In this document: one piece after another, positions 1 to 6,221 of the stretch
Layout of the letters: each line of letters begins with the position of its first letter
Position numbering within the stretch: position 1 is the first letter of the stretch
From: Pseudomonadota bacterium
GTDB taxonomy: Bacteria > Pseudomonadota > Alphaproteobacteria > Caulobacterales > Caulobacteraceae
NCBI GenBank assembly: GCA_023434015.1
Contig: JAEYTM010000241.1
Coordinates: forward strand, 1-9,974
DNA: 9,974 nt
Direction: 5' to 3'
The notes under the pieces: generated by a model
Seen by the model: the letters and a program-made list of their open reading frames with translations, nothing else
What the model was told of the DNA's origin: nothing
The model's database searches: none
Position numbers and translations under genes: made by a program

Positions 1-53
1 ACGCCGCCATCGGTATCCTCAACAAGTCGCTGGTGAAGGCCGTCGCCGCCTGA
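1..53 (+). CDS. C-terminal end of an unidentified protein (partial)
   Basis: Sixteen codons in the frame starting at base 3 read AAIGILNKSLVKAVAA and end at a TGA at 51-53. The reading frame enters from outside the window, so its start and function cannot be seen. The evidence that it is a real gene is the strong intrinsic terminator 28 bases after the stop on the same strand, and the good codon choice (almost all G or C at third positions). The tail is alanine-rich and weakly amphipathic. It is too short to assign to a family. It converges on dctA. Confidence 0.6.
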   Translation, partial: AAIGILNKSLVKAVAA

Positions 54-80
54 GGCGAGACGGACAACCGGTCCTGCAAG

Positions 81-107
81 ACGCCCGGCCCCCGCGCCGG
101 GCGTTTT
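81..107 (+). terminator. Rho-independent terminator of the left-edge gene
   Basis: A perfect 9-bp stem (ACGCCCGGC at 81-89 pairing with GCCGGGCGT at 96-104) surrounds a 6-base loop and runs directly into a T tract at 104-107. It lies 28 bases after the TGA at 51-53. On the minus strand the stem is followed by CTTG, so it is a poorer terminator for dctA, whose stop is about 50 bases away. It could still act as a transcript-end hairpin for both converging genes. Confidence 0.85.
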
Positions 108-153
108 CATGTGCGGAACGAGGCGGCGTCGCCGGCCTGCTGGTCCTGGCGGC

Positions 154-1455
154 CTAGTCCGGTTCGCCGGGGACCGAAGGGCGGCTGGCCGGGTCCGGCC
201 CCTGGGCCAGTTCGCGCGCCAGCACGTCCCGGTCTAGGTCGCCTTCCCAGCGCGAGATGACCAGGGTCGCCACCCCGTTGCCAACCAGGTTGGTCAGAGC
301 CCGGCACTCGCTCATGAACCGGTCCACGCCCACCAGCAGGGCGAGGGCGGCGATCGGCAGGTCCGGGATCACCGCCAGGGTGGTGGCCAAGGTGATGAAG
401 CCGGCGCCGGTGACGCCGCTGGCCCCTTTCGAGGTCAGCATGGCCACCGCCAGAAGCGTCAGCTCCTGGGTCAGCGTCATCGGCGTGTTCGTGGCCTGGG
501 CCAGGAACAGGGTCGCCAGGGTCATGTAGATGTTGGTGCCGTCGAGATTGAAGCTGTAGCCGGTGGGGATGACCAGGCCGGTGGTGGTCTTGCCCGCCCC
601 CAGCCGCTGCAGCTTCTGCATCATCTGCGGGAGCACCGACTCCGAGGAGGAGGTGCCCAGCACGATCAGCAGCTCCTCGCGGATGTAGGCGATGAACTTG
701 AGGATCGAGAAGCCCGCGATCCAGGCGATGGCCCCCAGCACCACCAGCACGAACAGCAGGCTGGTCAGGTAGAAGGTGCCGATCAGCGCCGCGAGATTGA
801 CCAGCGCCTCCAGGCCGTAGCGGCCGATGGTGAAGGCCATGGCCCCGAAGGCCCCGATGGGCGCCAGCTTCACCACCACCCCGATGATGCCGAAGAACAG
901 CTTGGCGATGTCGTCCAGCACATTGGCCACCCGGTCGCCGAACTCGCCCATCCGCGTACAGGCGAAGCCGGTGATGATGGCGATCACCAGCACCTGCAGG
1001 AGCTGGCCGGATGCGAAGGCGCCGAAGAAGGCGTCCGGGATCAGGTCCAGCAGGAAGTCCGCCATGCCCTGGCCTTCTGCGGCCTGACGCGCATAGCCCG
1101 CGCCGATGGACGGATCGAGGGTGGCAGGATCGACATTGAAACCGCGCCCCGGCTGCACCAGGCGGCCGACTATCAGCCCGATGACCAGGGCCAGGGTCGA
1201 GACCACCTCGAAGTAGATCAGGGTCCGTCCGCCCAGGCGGCCGAGCGCCTTCATGTCGCTCATCCGGGCGATACCCGCGGCGACGGTGCAGAAGATCACC
1301 GGCGCGACAGCCATCTTGATCAGCTTGATGAAGGCGTCGCCCAGCGGCTTCAGCGAAGCGCCGAATTCCGGCCAGGCGGCGCCGGTCGCGATCCCCAGGA
1401 CCACAGCGATCAGGACCTGGACGTAGAGCACGCGCAGGTGACGCAGGACTCTCAT
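154..1455 (-). CDS. dctA: C4-dicarboxylate:cation symporter DctA
   Basis: This is an inner-membrane secondary transporter of the DAACS family, which takes up succinate, fumarate and malate with protons or sodium. The sequence follows E. coli DctA closely from KPLGDAFIKLIKM near the N-terminus onward. All family signatures are intact: GTSSSES at 267-273, GYSFNLDGTNIYMT at 299-312 (the cation and substrate hairpin region), SKGASGVTGAGF, and VDRFMSECRALTN at 377-389. Numbering is from the ATG at 1455, which gives 433 aa, against about 428 in E. coli. The frame is open further upstream to a GTG at 1506 and an ATG at 1500. Those 17 extra residues (MQMLSSANLADRGGDTR) have no counterpart in DctA, and the GTG lies inside the probable tRNA promoter. 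A G-rich tract at 1466-1472, about ten bases upstream, could be the ribosome site of the ATG at 1455. No two-component dctBD genes are present in the window. Confidence 0.95.
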   Translation of the reverse strand: MRVLRHLRVLYVQVLIAVVLGIATGAAWPEFGASLKPLGDAFIKLIKMAVAPVIFCTVAAGIARMSDMKALGRLGGRTLIYFEVVSTLALVIGLIVGRLVQPGRGFNVDPATLDPSIGAGYARQAAEGQGMADFLLDLIPDAFFGAFASGQLLQVLVIAIITGFACTRMGEFGDRVANVLDDIAKLFFGIIGVVVKLAPIGAFGAMAFTIGRYGLEALVNLAALIGTFYLTSLLFVLVVLGAIAWIAGFSILKFIAYIREELLIVLGTSSSESVLPQMMQKLQRLGAGKTTTGLVIPTGYSFNLDGTNIYMTLATLFLAQATNTPMTLTQELTLLAVAMLTSKGASGVTGAGFITLATTLAVIPDLPIAALALLVGVDRFMSECRALTNLVGNGVATLVISRWEGDLDRDVLARELAQGPDPASRPSVPGEPD

Positions 1456-1473
1456 GCGCGTATCGCCCCCCCG

Positions 1474-1492
1474 GTCGGCGAGATTGGCCGAC
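1474..1492 (-). promoter_or_regulatory. Inverted repeat in the dctA leader
   Basis: GTCGGC (1474-1479) and GCCGAC (1487-1492) form a perfect 6-bp inverted repeat around a 7-base spacer. On the minus strand it sits directly upstream of the G tract taken as the dctA ribosome site. It could be a protein operator or a leader hairpin near the translation start. The repeat is seen; the function is inference. If translation really began at 1500 or 1506, this stretch would be coding and the repeat might be fortuitous. Confidence 0.35.
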
Positions 1493-1500
1493 GACAACAT

Positions 1501-1528
1501 TTGCACGCCCGCGGGCTTAGGCTATCAC
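1501..1528 (+). promoter_or_regulatory. Candidate promoter of the tRNA-Arg gene
   Basis: TTGCAC at 1501-1506 and TATCAC at 1523-1528 are separated by 16 bases. The -10 side reads GCTATCAC, which is close to the Caulobacter housekeeping -10 element GCTANAWC. Initiation would fall around 1534-1536, just before the mature tRNA start at 1540. The placement directly ahead of a stable RNA gene supports the call. The match is by eye only. Confidence 0.5.
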
Positions 1529-1539
1529 CCCAACCGCGT

Positions 1540-1616
1540 GGCCCGGTAGCTCAGCCGGATAGAGCAGAGCTTTCCTAAAGCTAAGGTCGGGGGTTCGAGT
1601 CCCTCCCGGGTCGCCA
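1540..1616 (+). tRNA. tRNA-Arg, anticodon CCU
   Basis: The 77-base cloverleaf has its CCA encoded at 1614-1616. The acceptor stem pairs GGCCCGG (1540-1546) with CCGGGTC (1606-1612) over seven pairs, one of them G-U. The D stem is GCTC/GAGC. The anticodon arm is GAGCT (1567-1571), loop TTCCTAA (1572-1578) and AGCTA (1579-1583), which places CCT at positions 34-36, so it reads the rare arginine codon AGG. The T arm is GGGGG-TTCGAGT-CCCTC with one G-U. The discriminator base is G. The outermost anticodon-stem pair (27-43) is a G-A mismatch. The gene stands alone, divergent from dctA and convergent with the methyltransferase gene. Confidence 0.93.
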
Positions 1617-1643
1617 CCACGCCAGCGGATCGCAACCGTCCCG

Positions 1644-2213
1644 TCAGGCTCTGGCGGGTTTATGGACGGTCAGTACCATGCGCAATTCCGAGGCGATGTT
1701 GTTGCTGGTGCGCAGCAGTTCACTGACCGCCTCCCCGGTTATCTCCCCGGCCTTCAGGCGCGCCGAATACGGCTCGGCCAGGACGGTGGTCACCGAGGTC
1801 AGTTCGAAGTCCACGCCGGTGTAGCGCGCGAGCGGCGAGTTGGCCGCGCCGACGGCTTCCCACCTATCGTTCGCCGGGCGGTCGAACAGCTGGAGGACAG
1901 CCGGCGTGATGGCCCGCACGTGGGTCGGGTCGTTGATGAAATTGTCGTGCCGCGGATGGGGCGCATGGATGGTGACGGCGCAGCCCGGCGCGCCGATCCG
2001 ATAGATTTCCTGCATGATCTTCAGGAACACCTTGGGGTCGCCGCCCAGGTGTTCCAGCGAATGGATGAACTGGATCGACGAGGCGCAGGCGTCGGCCCAG
2101 GGCCAGGGGGTCTGCTCCAGATCCCAGATCTCGTCCGGCTCGGCGGCCGGCGCGGCGTCGACGTTGATGTACCCGGCGACCTTGTTGCGGCCGCAACCCA
2201 TGTTGAACTTCAT
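1644..2213 (-). CDS. Class I SAM-dependent methyltransferase, small (189 aa)
   Basis: This is a probable cytosolic class I methyltransferase of the short, glycan-cluster type that starts directly with its SAM-binding motif. Motif I reads FNMGCGRNKVAGYINVD at residues 3-19, with the acidic D19 at the end of strand 2. The central HSLEHLGGD (about 51-59) and the later PHPRHDNFINDPTHVR stretch match predicted methyltransferases found in polysaccharide and glycoprotein clusters. The acceptor is unknown. The frame is open up to an ATG at 2309, but those 32 extra residues overlap the upstream glycosyltransferase gene by about 70 bases and have no place before motif I. The ATG at 2213 is therefore preferred, though it has no strong Shine-Dalgarno. 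It starts 25 bases after the glycosyltransferase stop and is probably co-transcribed with it. Confidence 0.8.
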   Translation of the reverse strand: MKFNMGCGRNKVAGYINVDAAPAAEPDEIWDLEQTPWPWADACASSIQFIHSLEHLGGDPKVFLKIMQEIYRIGAPGCAVTIHAPHPRHDNFINDPTHVRAITPAVLQLFDRPANDRWEAVGAANSPLARYTGVDFELTSVTTVLAEPYSARLKAGEITGEAVSELLRTSNNIASELRMVLTVHKPARA

Positions 2214-2238
2214 GCGCTGACCATAGACCGGGCGCGTT

Positions 2239-3393
2239 TCACGACAAATCGCCGTTCGGCGTTCCGCTTCCGCGGGCGACGGAAGCTGCCTGCAGGAAAG
2301 GTCCGACATCGCGCCGAAGGGCGGCCATCACGCTCAGCCAGTCACCCGCCTTCGGCTGGCGGTAGAGCCGGAACGAGGGATACCAGGCGGAGGTGTCGCC
2401 GTCGTGCAGCCAGCGCCAGTCCGCGCCTTCCTGCGGCAGCAGGAGCCAACAGGGCTTGCCGAGCGCTCCGGCGAGATGGGCGACCGCAGTATCGACGCTG
2501 ATGACCAGGTCGAGGCGCTCGATCACCGCGGCCGTATCGGCGAAGTCGGTCAGCGTCAGGCTGCCGCCCGGCACGTCCAGGCTGACCGCGCCGGGGAAAC
2601 TCCTGACGAAGGCGGCGACATCCGGCGGCAATGAGCGGTTGGCGTTGTTGGGATGCGCGTTGTTGCCGCGCGTGGCCACGCCGATGCGGGCCGCGTCGGG
2701 CAACTGGGCCGCCCAACGGCTCCGACGGTCCTCCGGCGGCTTGAGATAGGGCGGCCTCGGACTTTCCTCAGGCCCAGTGCGCAGGCGAAGCGGCAGGGTG
2801 CCCAGGAAGGTCCAGGCGTCGAACGCCGGCGGCAGGTCCGTGCGAACGGCGGCGACGCCGGCCAAACTGGCTTCGAACAGGGCCAGCAAGGCCGGACGGC
2901 AGACGAGGGTGACCGCATGGCCCCCGGCCGCAAGCTGCGCGACATAGCGCGCGAACATGATGGTATCGCCGAAGCCCTGCTCGTCGAGGACCACAAGATG
3001 GGCGGCGGCCTCGCCCTTCCACTCGGGCGCCGAGGTCAGGGCGGGCGCGAAGCCGGGAATCCAGCGTCGCGATTCATAGTGGGAAAAGCCCTCCGGATAG
3101 CGCGCCAGTCCCAGCAGGGACATGGCGAGATAGTAGGCGATCTCCGGATTGCGAGGGTGGGTTTCGGCGTGCCGTCGCACCACCTCCAGCGCTTCCTCCC
3201 AGCGGCTTTGCTGGCGCAGCAGCCGGATGAGCTGAGGCCGGGCGACCGACGCGGCCGGCTCTGCCTGGATCTGCCGGAAGATCGCCTCGGCGCCGGCCAG
3301 GTCGCCGGCGAGATGCCGCCACATGGCTTCGTGCAGGGCCTCGAAGGGCCCCATGCGGCGCGGTTCCGAAGTGTCGGGCGAAGTCTGGTTCAT
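2239..3393 (-). CDS. TPR-containing GT9-like glycosyltransferase
   Basis: The 384-aa protein has two parts. Residues about 17-112 are helical and look like about three tetratricopeptide units, ending in YPEGFSHYESRR, the usual linker of this family. Residues about 130-350 are a GT-B-like domain related to family 9 (heptosyltransferase) and to O-GlcNAc-transferase-like proteins. DEQGFGDTIMFARY (137-150) matches the family QGxGD motif, and DTAVAHLAGALGKP (301-314) followed by DWRWL and WYPSFRLYRQ is the nucleotide-sugar side. Such proteins usually add sugars to flagellin or surface glycans; the sugar and acceptor cannot be read from the sequence. An alternative start is the ATG at 3354 (residue 14), which would remove a disordered N-terminus. 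Neither start has a strong ribosome site. A methyltransferase gene follows at once on the same strand. Confidence 0.85.
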   Translation of the reverse strand: MNQTSPDTSEPRRMGPFEALHEAMWRHLAGDLAGAEAIFRQIQAEPAASVARPQLIRLLRQQSRWEEALEVVRRHAETHPRNPEIAYYLAMSLLGLARYPEGFSHYESRRWIPGFAPALTSAPEWKGEAAAHLVVLDEQGFGDTIMFARYVAQLAAGGHAVTLVCRPALLALFEASLAGVAAVRTDLPPAFDAWTFLGTLPLRLRTGPEESPRPPYLKPPEDRRSRWAAQLPDAARIGVATRGNNAHPNNANRSLPPDVAAFVRSFPGAVSLDVPGGSLTLTDFADTAAVIERLDLVISVDTAVAHLAGALGKPCWLLLPQEGADWRWLHDGDTSAWYPSFRLYRQPKAGDWLSVMAALRRDVGPFLQAASVARGSGTPNGDLS

Positions 3394-3420
3394 GGCTGAG
3401 GTCTAGCGCCTGCCGACAAG

Positions 3421-3444
3421 TTCGCCAGCGCAAAGCCTGGCGAA
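3421..3444 (-). terminator. Hairpin after the IclR gene, weak terminator candidate
   Basis: TTCGCCAG (3421-3428) and CTGGCGAA (3437-3444) form a perfect 8-bp stem around an 8-base loop. It lies one base past the stop codon of the IclR gene that ends at 3446 and within the 52-base gap before the glycosyltransferase start. No T tract follows on the minus strand (the next bases are CTTGTCGG), so it may attenuate or protect the transcript end rather than terminate strongly. It marks a likely boundary between the regulator unit and the glycan-modification unit. Confidence 0.45.
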
Positions 3445-3445
3445 A

Positions 3446-4312
3446 TCAGCGCGCGGCCTTTCGGGCCCGGCGCGGCGGGGCCTGGGCGGCGCGGGTGGCC
3501 ACCTCGGGGTCATAGCCCAGTTCCCGGCTGATGGCGTCCGCGGTGTTCTTCACCTCGAATATCAGGCCGTGCATGCGGGTGTCGTCCATGTACTGGGCGG
3601 CGCTGGACACGCTGATCGAGCCGGCGATCGCCCCGGTGACGTCACGGATCGGCGCGGCGACGCAGCGGATGCGATCCTCGTTCTCCTCGAGATCGAGCGC
3701 ATAGCCCTTCTCGGCGTATTCGCTCATCCGCTGGAGCCACGCCTCGAGGGTGACCTCGTAGCCATGGCCCAGGCGGGCCTCCTCGTCGTAGTACTCGCGC
3801 CACTGATCCAACGTCGCGTCGAGGATCAGCGCCTTGCCAAGCCCGGTGGAGCGCAGCGGCTGGCGCTCGCCGATCCGCGAGCTGATCTCGACCCGGCGCG
3901 TACCGGCGATCTTGTCCAGATAGAGCGCACGGCTGCCGTCGAGCACGCCGAGGTGGACGGTGTCGCCGGTCCGGGCGGCCAGTTGCTCCAGATGCTCGCG
4001 CGCCACCCGGGGCAGGCTGGTCTGGCGGCCGGCGAGATAGCCGAGGTCCAGCAGGCGCGGCCCCAGGGAATAGCCGCTGCCGCGGGTGAATTTCAGGTAG
4101 CGGTGCTCGACCAGGGTGGCCGCCAGGCGGTGCGTGGTGCTGCGCGCCAGGCCGACGCTTTCCGCCAGTTCGCTCAGACCGACGACGCCGCCAGCGACGG
4201 CGTCGATCACTTCCAGCCCGCGCACCAGGGTCTGGGTCCCGGCGAGGGCCTTGCCTTTGTCGAGGGGCGGGTCGACGCCTTCACCTGCGTCAAGCGGTTC
4301 GATCTTGCCCAT
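3446..4312 (-). CDS. IclR-family transcriptional regulator (KdgR-like)
   Basis: This 288-aa DNA-binding regulator has the IclR layout: a winged helix-turn-helix at about residues 25-88 (GTQTLVRGLEVIDAVA, then LSELAESVGLARSTTHRLAATL) and an effector-binding domain at about 105-265. The latter contains RSTGLGKALIL, GYALDLEENEDRIRCVAAPIRD and GAIAGSISVS, the family ligand-pocket segments. The tail is basic (PPRRARKAAR). The frame is open up to 4432, but the ATG at 4312 is chosen because AGGAGAG lies just upstream (4321-4315). The longer version would also place the promoter at 4395-4422 inside the coding region. It has its own promoter and operator candidate upstream, consistent with autoregulation, which is common in this family. 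The ligand is unknown; sugar acids or aromatic acids are typical. It is clearly different in sequence from the second IclR gene upstream. Confidence 0.92.
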   Translation of the reverse strand: MGKIEPLDAGEGVDPPLDKGKALAGTQTLVRGLEVIDAVAGGVVGLSELAESVGLARSTTHRLAATLVEHRYLKFTRGSGYSLGPRLLDLGYLAGRQTSLPRVAREHLEQLAARTGDTVHLGVLDGSRALYLDKIAGTRRVEISSRIGERQPLRSTGLGKALILDATLDQWREYYDEEARLGHGYEVTLEAWLQRMSEYAEKGYALDLEENEDRIRCVAAPIRDVTGAIAGSISVSSAAQYMDDTRMHGLIFEVKNTADAISRELGYDPEVATRAAQAPPRRARKAAR

Positions 4313-4381
4313 GCCTCTCCTGCTCGCGGCGTCGCCGCTGCGGTCGGGGATGGAGAATTTCGCCGAGAGCGCAGACCCCGA

Positions 4382-4398
4382 ATCCCAAATAATGGAAT
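4382..4398. promoter_or_regulatory. Candidate IclR operator (imperfect palindrome)
   Basis: ATCCCA (4382-4387) and TGGAAT (4393-4398) are inverted half-sites with one mismatch, separated by the 5 bases AATAA. This 17-bp element sits in an AT-rich island within GC-rich DNA and overlaps the -10 box and start region of the IclR promoter, where binding would block initiation. IclR-family proteins bind short palindromes of about this size. The symmetry and position are seen; binding by the adjacent gene product is inferred. Confidence 0.45.
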
Positions 4399-4422
4399 TA
4401 ATCGGGCGCGAACTTGTGTCAA
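4395..4422 (-). promoter_or_regulatory. Candidate promoter of the IclR gene ending at 3446
   Basis: On the minus strand a perfect TTGACA (4422-4417) is followed after 16 bases by TAATTC (4400-4395). Initiation near 4388 would give a leader of about 75 bases before the ATG at 4312. The spacer between the two IclR genes is otherwise GC-rich, and this is its only AT-rich island. The palindromic operator candidate at 4382-4398 overlaps the -10 box. Confidence 0.55.
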
Positions 4423-4453
4423 GCGCCGACACCTCTCCAGGCGGGACTGTCGT

Positions 4454-5311
4454 TCAAAGAGCGACCGATCGGCGGCTCACGAGCCGCCACCGGCTCCGCA
4501 TGTCGATCTCCGCCAGTACATCCCGGCCACGCGCCAGCGCCGCGGACCACGCGCCCGTCCTGGCGAAGACCTGCCCCTCCCCCGCCAGGCGCACGGCCTC
4601 GACCAGCGCACCGCGAGCCGCCTCGCGCCGCTCGCCGTCCATGCGGTCGAAATGGTCGACGATCGAGATGCTGGCGACAACCTGTCCCGCCGCCGTGCGC
4701 AGCGGCGCGGCGATACAGGCGAGCTGGGGGTGCGTCTCCCCTTCGTCGAGCGCGAAGCCCCGAACGCGGACCGCCTCGATCTCCGCCCGGAAACGGGCCG
4801 GATCGGTGATGGTGTTTTCGGTCAGGGCGATCAACTCGCCTTCGCGCAGGTAGGCCTCCAGGGCCGCCTCGTCCAGCGCGGCCAGCAGCACCTTGCCCAG
4901 CGCGGAGCAGTAGGCCTCCTGCTGAGCGCCCAGGCGCGTGGGCACGGAGACGGCCGAGGGCGCCGAGGCCTTGCCGACATAGGTGACCATTCCGCGCTCC
5001 AGCACGCCGGCATGGGCCGTGGCGCCGAACCGCGCGGCGAGGTCGTCGAGGATCTGTTGCACCCGGGCGCTCACCCGCGGCCCGCCGGGGACGTCATCGG
5101 AGCGGGCGGTCCAGCGCGAGACGTAGCGGCCGCGGCTGTCGCGCGCCACCGCGCCGGCGGCCTCCAGCGATTGGATCAACCGGTAGCCGGACGCCTCCGG
5201 CACCCCGACCCGCCGGCTCAGCTCGGCGCTGGTCAGCGCCTCGTCCGGGCGCTGAAACGCCCGCAGGAGCGCGAACGCCTTCAGAACGGACCGGTTCTTC
5301 GGTGTGGCCAC
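4454..5311 (-). CDS. IclR-family transcriptional regulator (second)
   Basis: The 285-aa regulator has an N-terminal winged helix-turn-helix at about residues 6-66 (VLKAFALLRAFQRPDEALTS, then AELSRRVGVPEASGYRLIQSLEAAGAV). An IclR effector domain follows at about 78-250, with YCSALGKVLLAAL, RGFALDEGETHPQLACIAAPLR and VVASISIVDHFDRM. In the recognition helix, PEASGYRL replaces the RSTTHRL seen in the neighbouring IclR protein, so the two probably read different operators. The start is a GTG at 5311 with a good AGGGGGAG ribosome site a few bases upstream. It begins 61 bases after the dehydrogenase stop, with no clear promoter between them, so it is probably co-transcribed with the dehydrogenase. 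The effector is unknown. Confidence 0.92.
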   Translation of the reverse strand: MATPKNRSVLKAFALLRAFQRPDEALTSAELSRRVGVPEASGYRLIQSLEAAGAVARDSRGRYVSRWTARSDDVPGGPRVSARVQQILDDLAARFGATAHAGVLERGMVTYVGKASAPSAVSVPTRLGAQQEAYCSALGKVLLAALDEAALEAYLREGELIALTENTITDPARFRAEIEAVRVRGFALDEGETHPQLACIAAPLRTAAGQVVASISIVDHFDRMDGERREAARGALVEAVRLAGEGQVFARTGAWSAALARGRDVLAEIDMRSRWRLVSRRSVAL

Positions 5312-5372
5312 ACGGCTCCCCCTAGGATCGTTTCCCCTGGCGGCGGGCCTCTACGGACCCGTCCGCACCACA

Positions 5373-6122
5373 TCAGTAGGTGGTGCGCCCCCCCGAAGTG
5401 TCGAAGGTCGACGCGGTGGTGAAGCTGCATTCCTCGCTGACCATGAAGCAGACCATGGCCGCGTTCTCACTGGCGTCGCCCAGCCGGCCCAGCGGAATGC
5501 GCGAGCGCATGTAGTCGATCTGGCTTTGCGGCAGCTGGTCGAGGATCGGGCTGTGGAAGGTCGCCGGGGTCAGGGCGTTGGCGATGATCCCCTTGCCGGC
5601 CAGCTCCTTGCCGATCGACTTTGTGAAGGCGATCACCGCCGCCTTCGAGGCGGAATAGGCCGAGGCGTTCGGATTGCCCTCCTTGCCCGCCACCGACGAG
5701 ACGTTGGCGATCCGGCCGTATCCGTTGGCCAGCATGTAGGGGACCACCGCCCGGCAACCGTAGAAGATGCCGTTCAGGTTGATGTCCATCGTCCGCAGCC
5801 AGCTGTCGACCGGGTACTCGTGCGCCGGAGCGGTGGCCCCGGTGATGCCGGCCGACTGGACCAGGATGTCGATCCGCCCGAGCGCCGCGTTGGCGCGGGC
5901 CGCCGCCGCCTCGACCGCGGCGAGATCGGACACGTCGACCTGCAGCGCCTCGACAGCCCCGACGTGGGCGCCCGCCTCGGCCAGCTTGTCGGCGTCGACG
6001 TCCCAGATGACCACCCGGCCGCCTTCCTCGACGATACGGCGGGCGACCTCGCAGCCGAGGCCCGAGCCGCCCCCCGTGATGACGGCTGTGCGTCCGTCGA
6101 ATCTGCCGCGGTAAGGGCTCAT
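5373..6122 (-). CDS. Short-chain dehydrogenase/reductase (classical SDR, FabG-like)
   Basis: This 249-aa cytosolic oxidoreductase should use NAD(P) to oxidise or reduce an alcohol/ketone pair. The Rossmann motif TGGGSGLG is at residues 16-23. An acidic D41 at the end of strand 2 (VIWDVD) favours NAD(H) over NADP(H). The usual NNAG is QSAG here (89-92). The catalytic set N115, S143, Y156 and K160 (YSASK) is complete. The tail ends in DTSGGRTTY, as in sugar-acid or acyl SDRs. The substrate cannot be fixed; FabG-like acyl reductases and 2-keto-3-deoxy-acid or alcohol dehydrogenases are all possible. Two IclR regulators directly downstream suggest an inducible catabolic role. The frame is open up to an ATG at 6200, but the 26 extra residues (proline/glycine-rich) do not fit the family. 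The ATG at 6122 has no clear Shine-Dalgarno, so the start is moderately certain. Confidence 0.9.
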   Translation of the reverse strand: MSPYRGRFDGRTAVITGGGSGLGCEVARRIVEEGGRVVIWDVDADKLAEAGAHVGAVEALQVDVSDLAAVEAAAARANAALGRIDILVQSAGITGATAPAHEYPVDSWLRTMDINLNGIFYGCRAVVPYMLANGYGRIANVSSVAGKEGNPNASAYSASKAAVIAFTKSIGKELAGKGIIANALTPATFHSPILDQLPQSQIDYMRSRIPLGRLGDASENAAMVCFMVSEECSFTTASTFDTSGGRTTY

Positions 6123-6221
6123 GCTGAATTTTGCTCGGCTGCGCCCTGACGCCGGGGCGTTGAAAGGGGGGTGACCGCCCGACCAGCCGACGCGGCTCAT
6201 CGTGCTATATTGTGAGACTAA

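Noticed and set aside
1540..1643. tRNA 3' end as a mobile-element attachment site
   Set aside because: tRNA-Arg genes are common integration sites, but I see no integrase gene, no repeated copy of the tRNA 3' end in the window and no change in coding style beside it.
1662..3399. Plus-strand open frames antisense to the methyltransferase and glycosyltransferase (1662-2501, 2653-3399)
   Set aside because: They have arginine/glycine-rich composition with no domain. The minus-strand genes carry clear family motifs over the same bases.
5312..5372. Terminator between the dehydrogenase and the IclR gene starting at 5311
   Set aside because: The only hairpin (CGGA-CGGG-TCCG) has a 4-bp stem and no T tract, so read-through into the IclR gene is more likely.
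3569..5422. A 617-codon open frame on the plus strand across both IclR genes
   Set aside because: It is fully antisense to two convincing IclR genes, is rich in Arg, Gly and Ala, has no recognisable motif and extends over gene ends and spacers. This is the usual artefact of GC-rich third positions on the opposite strand.
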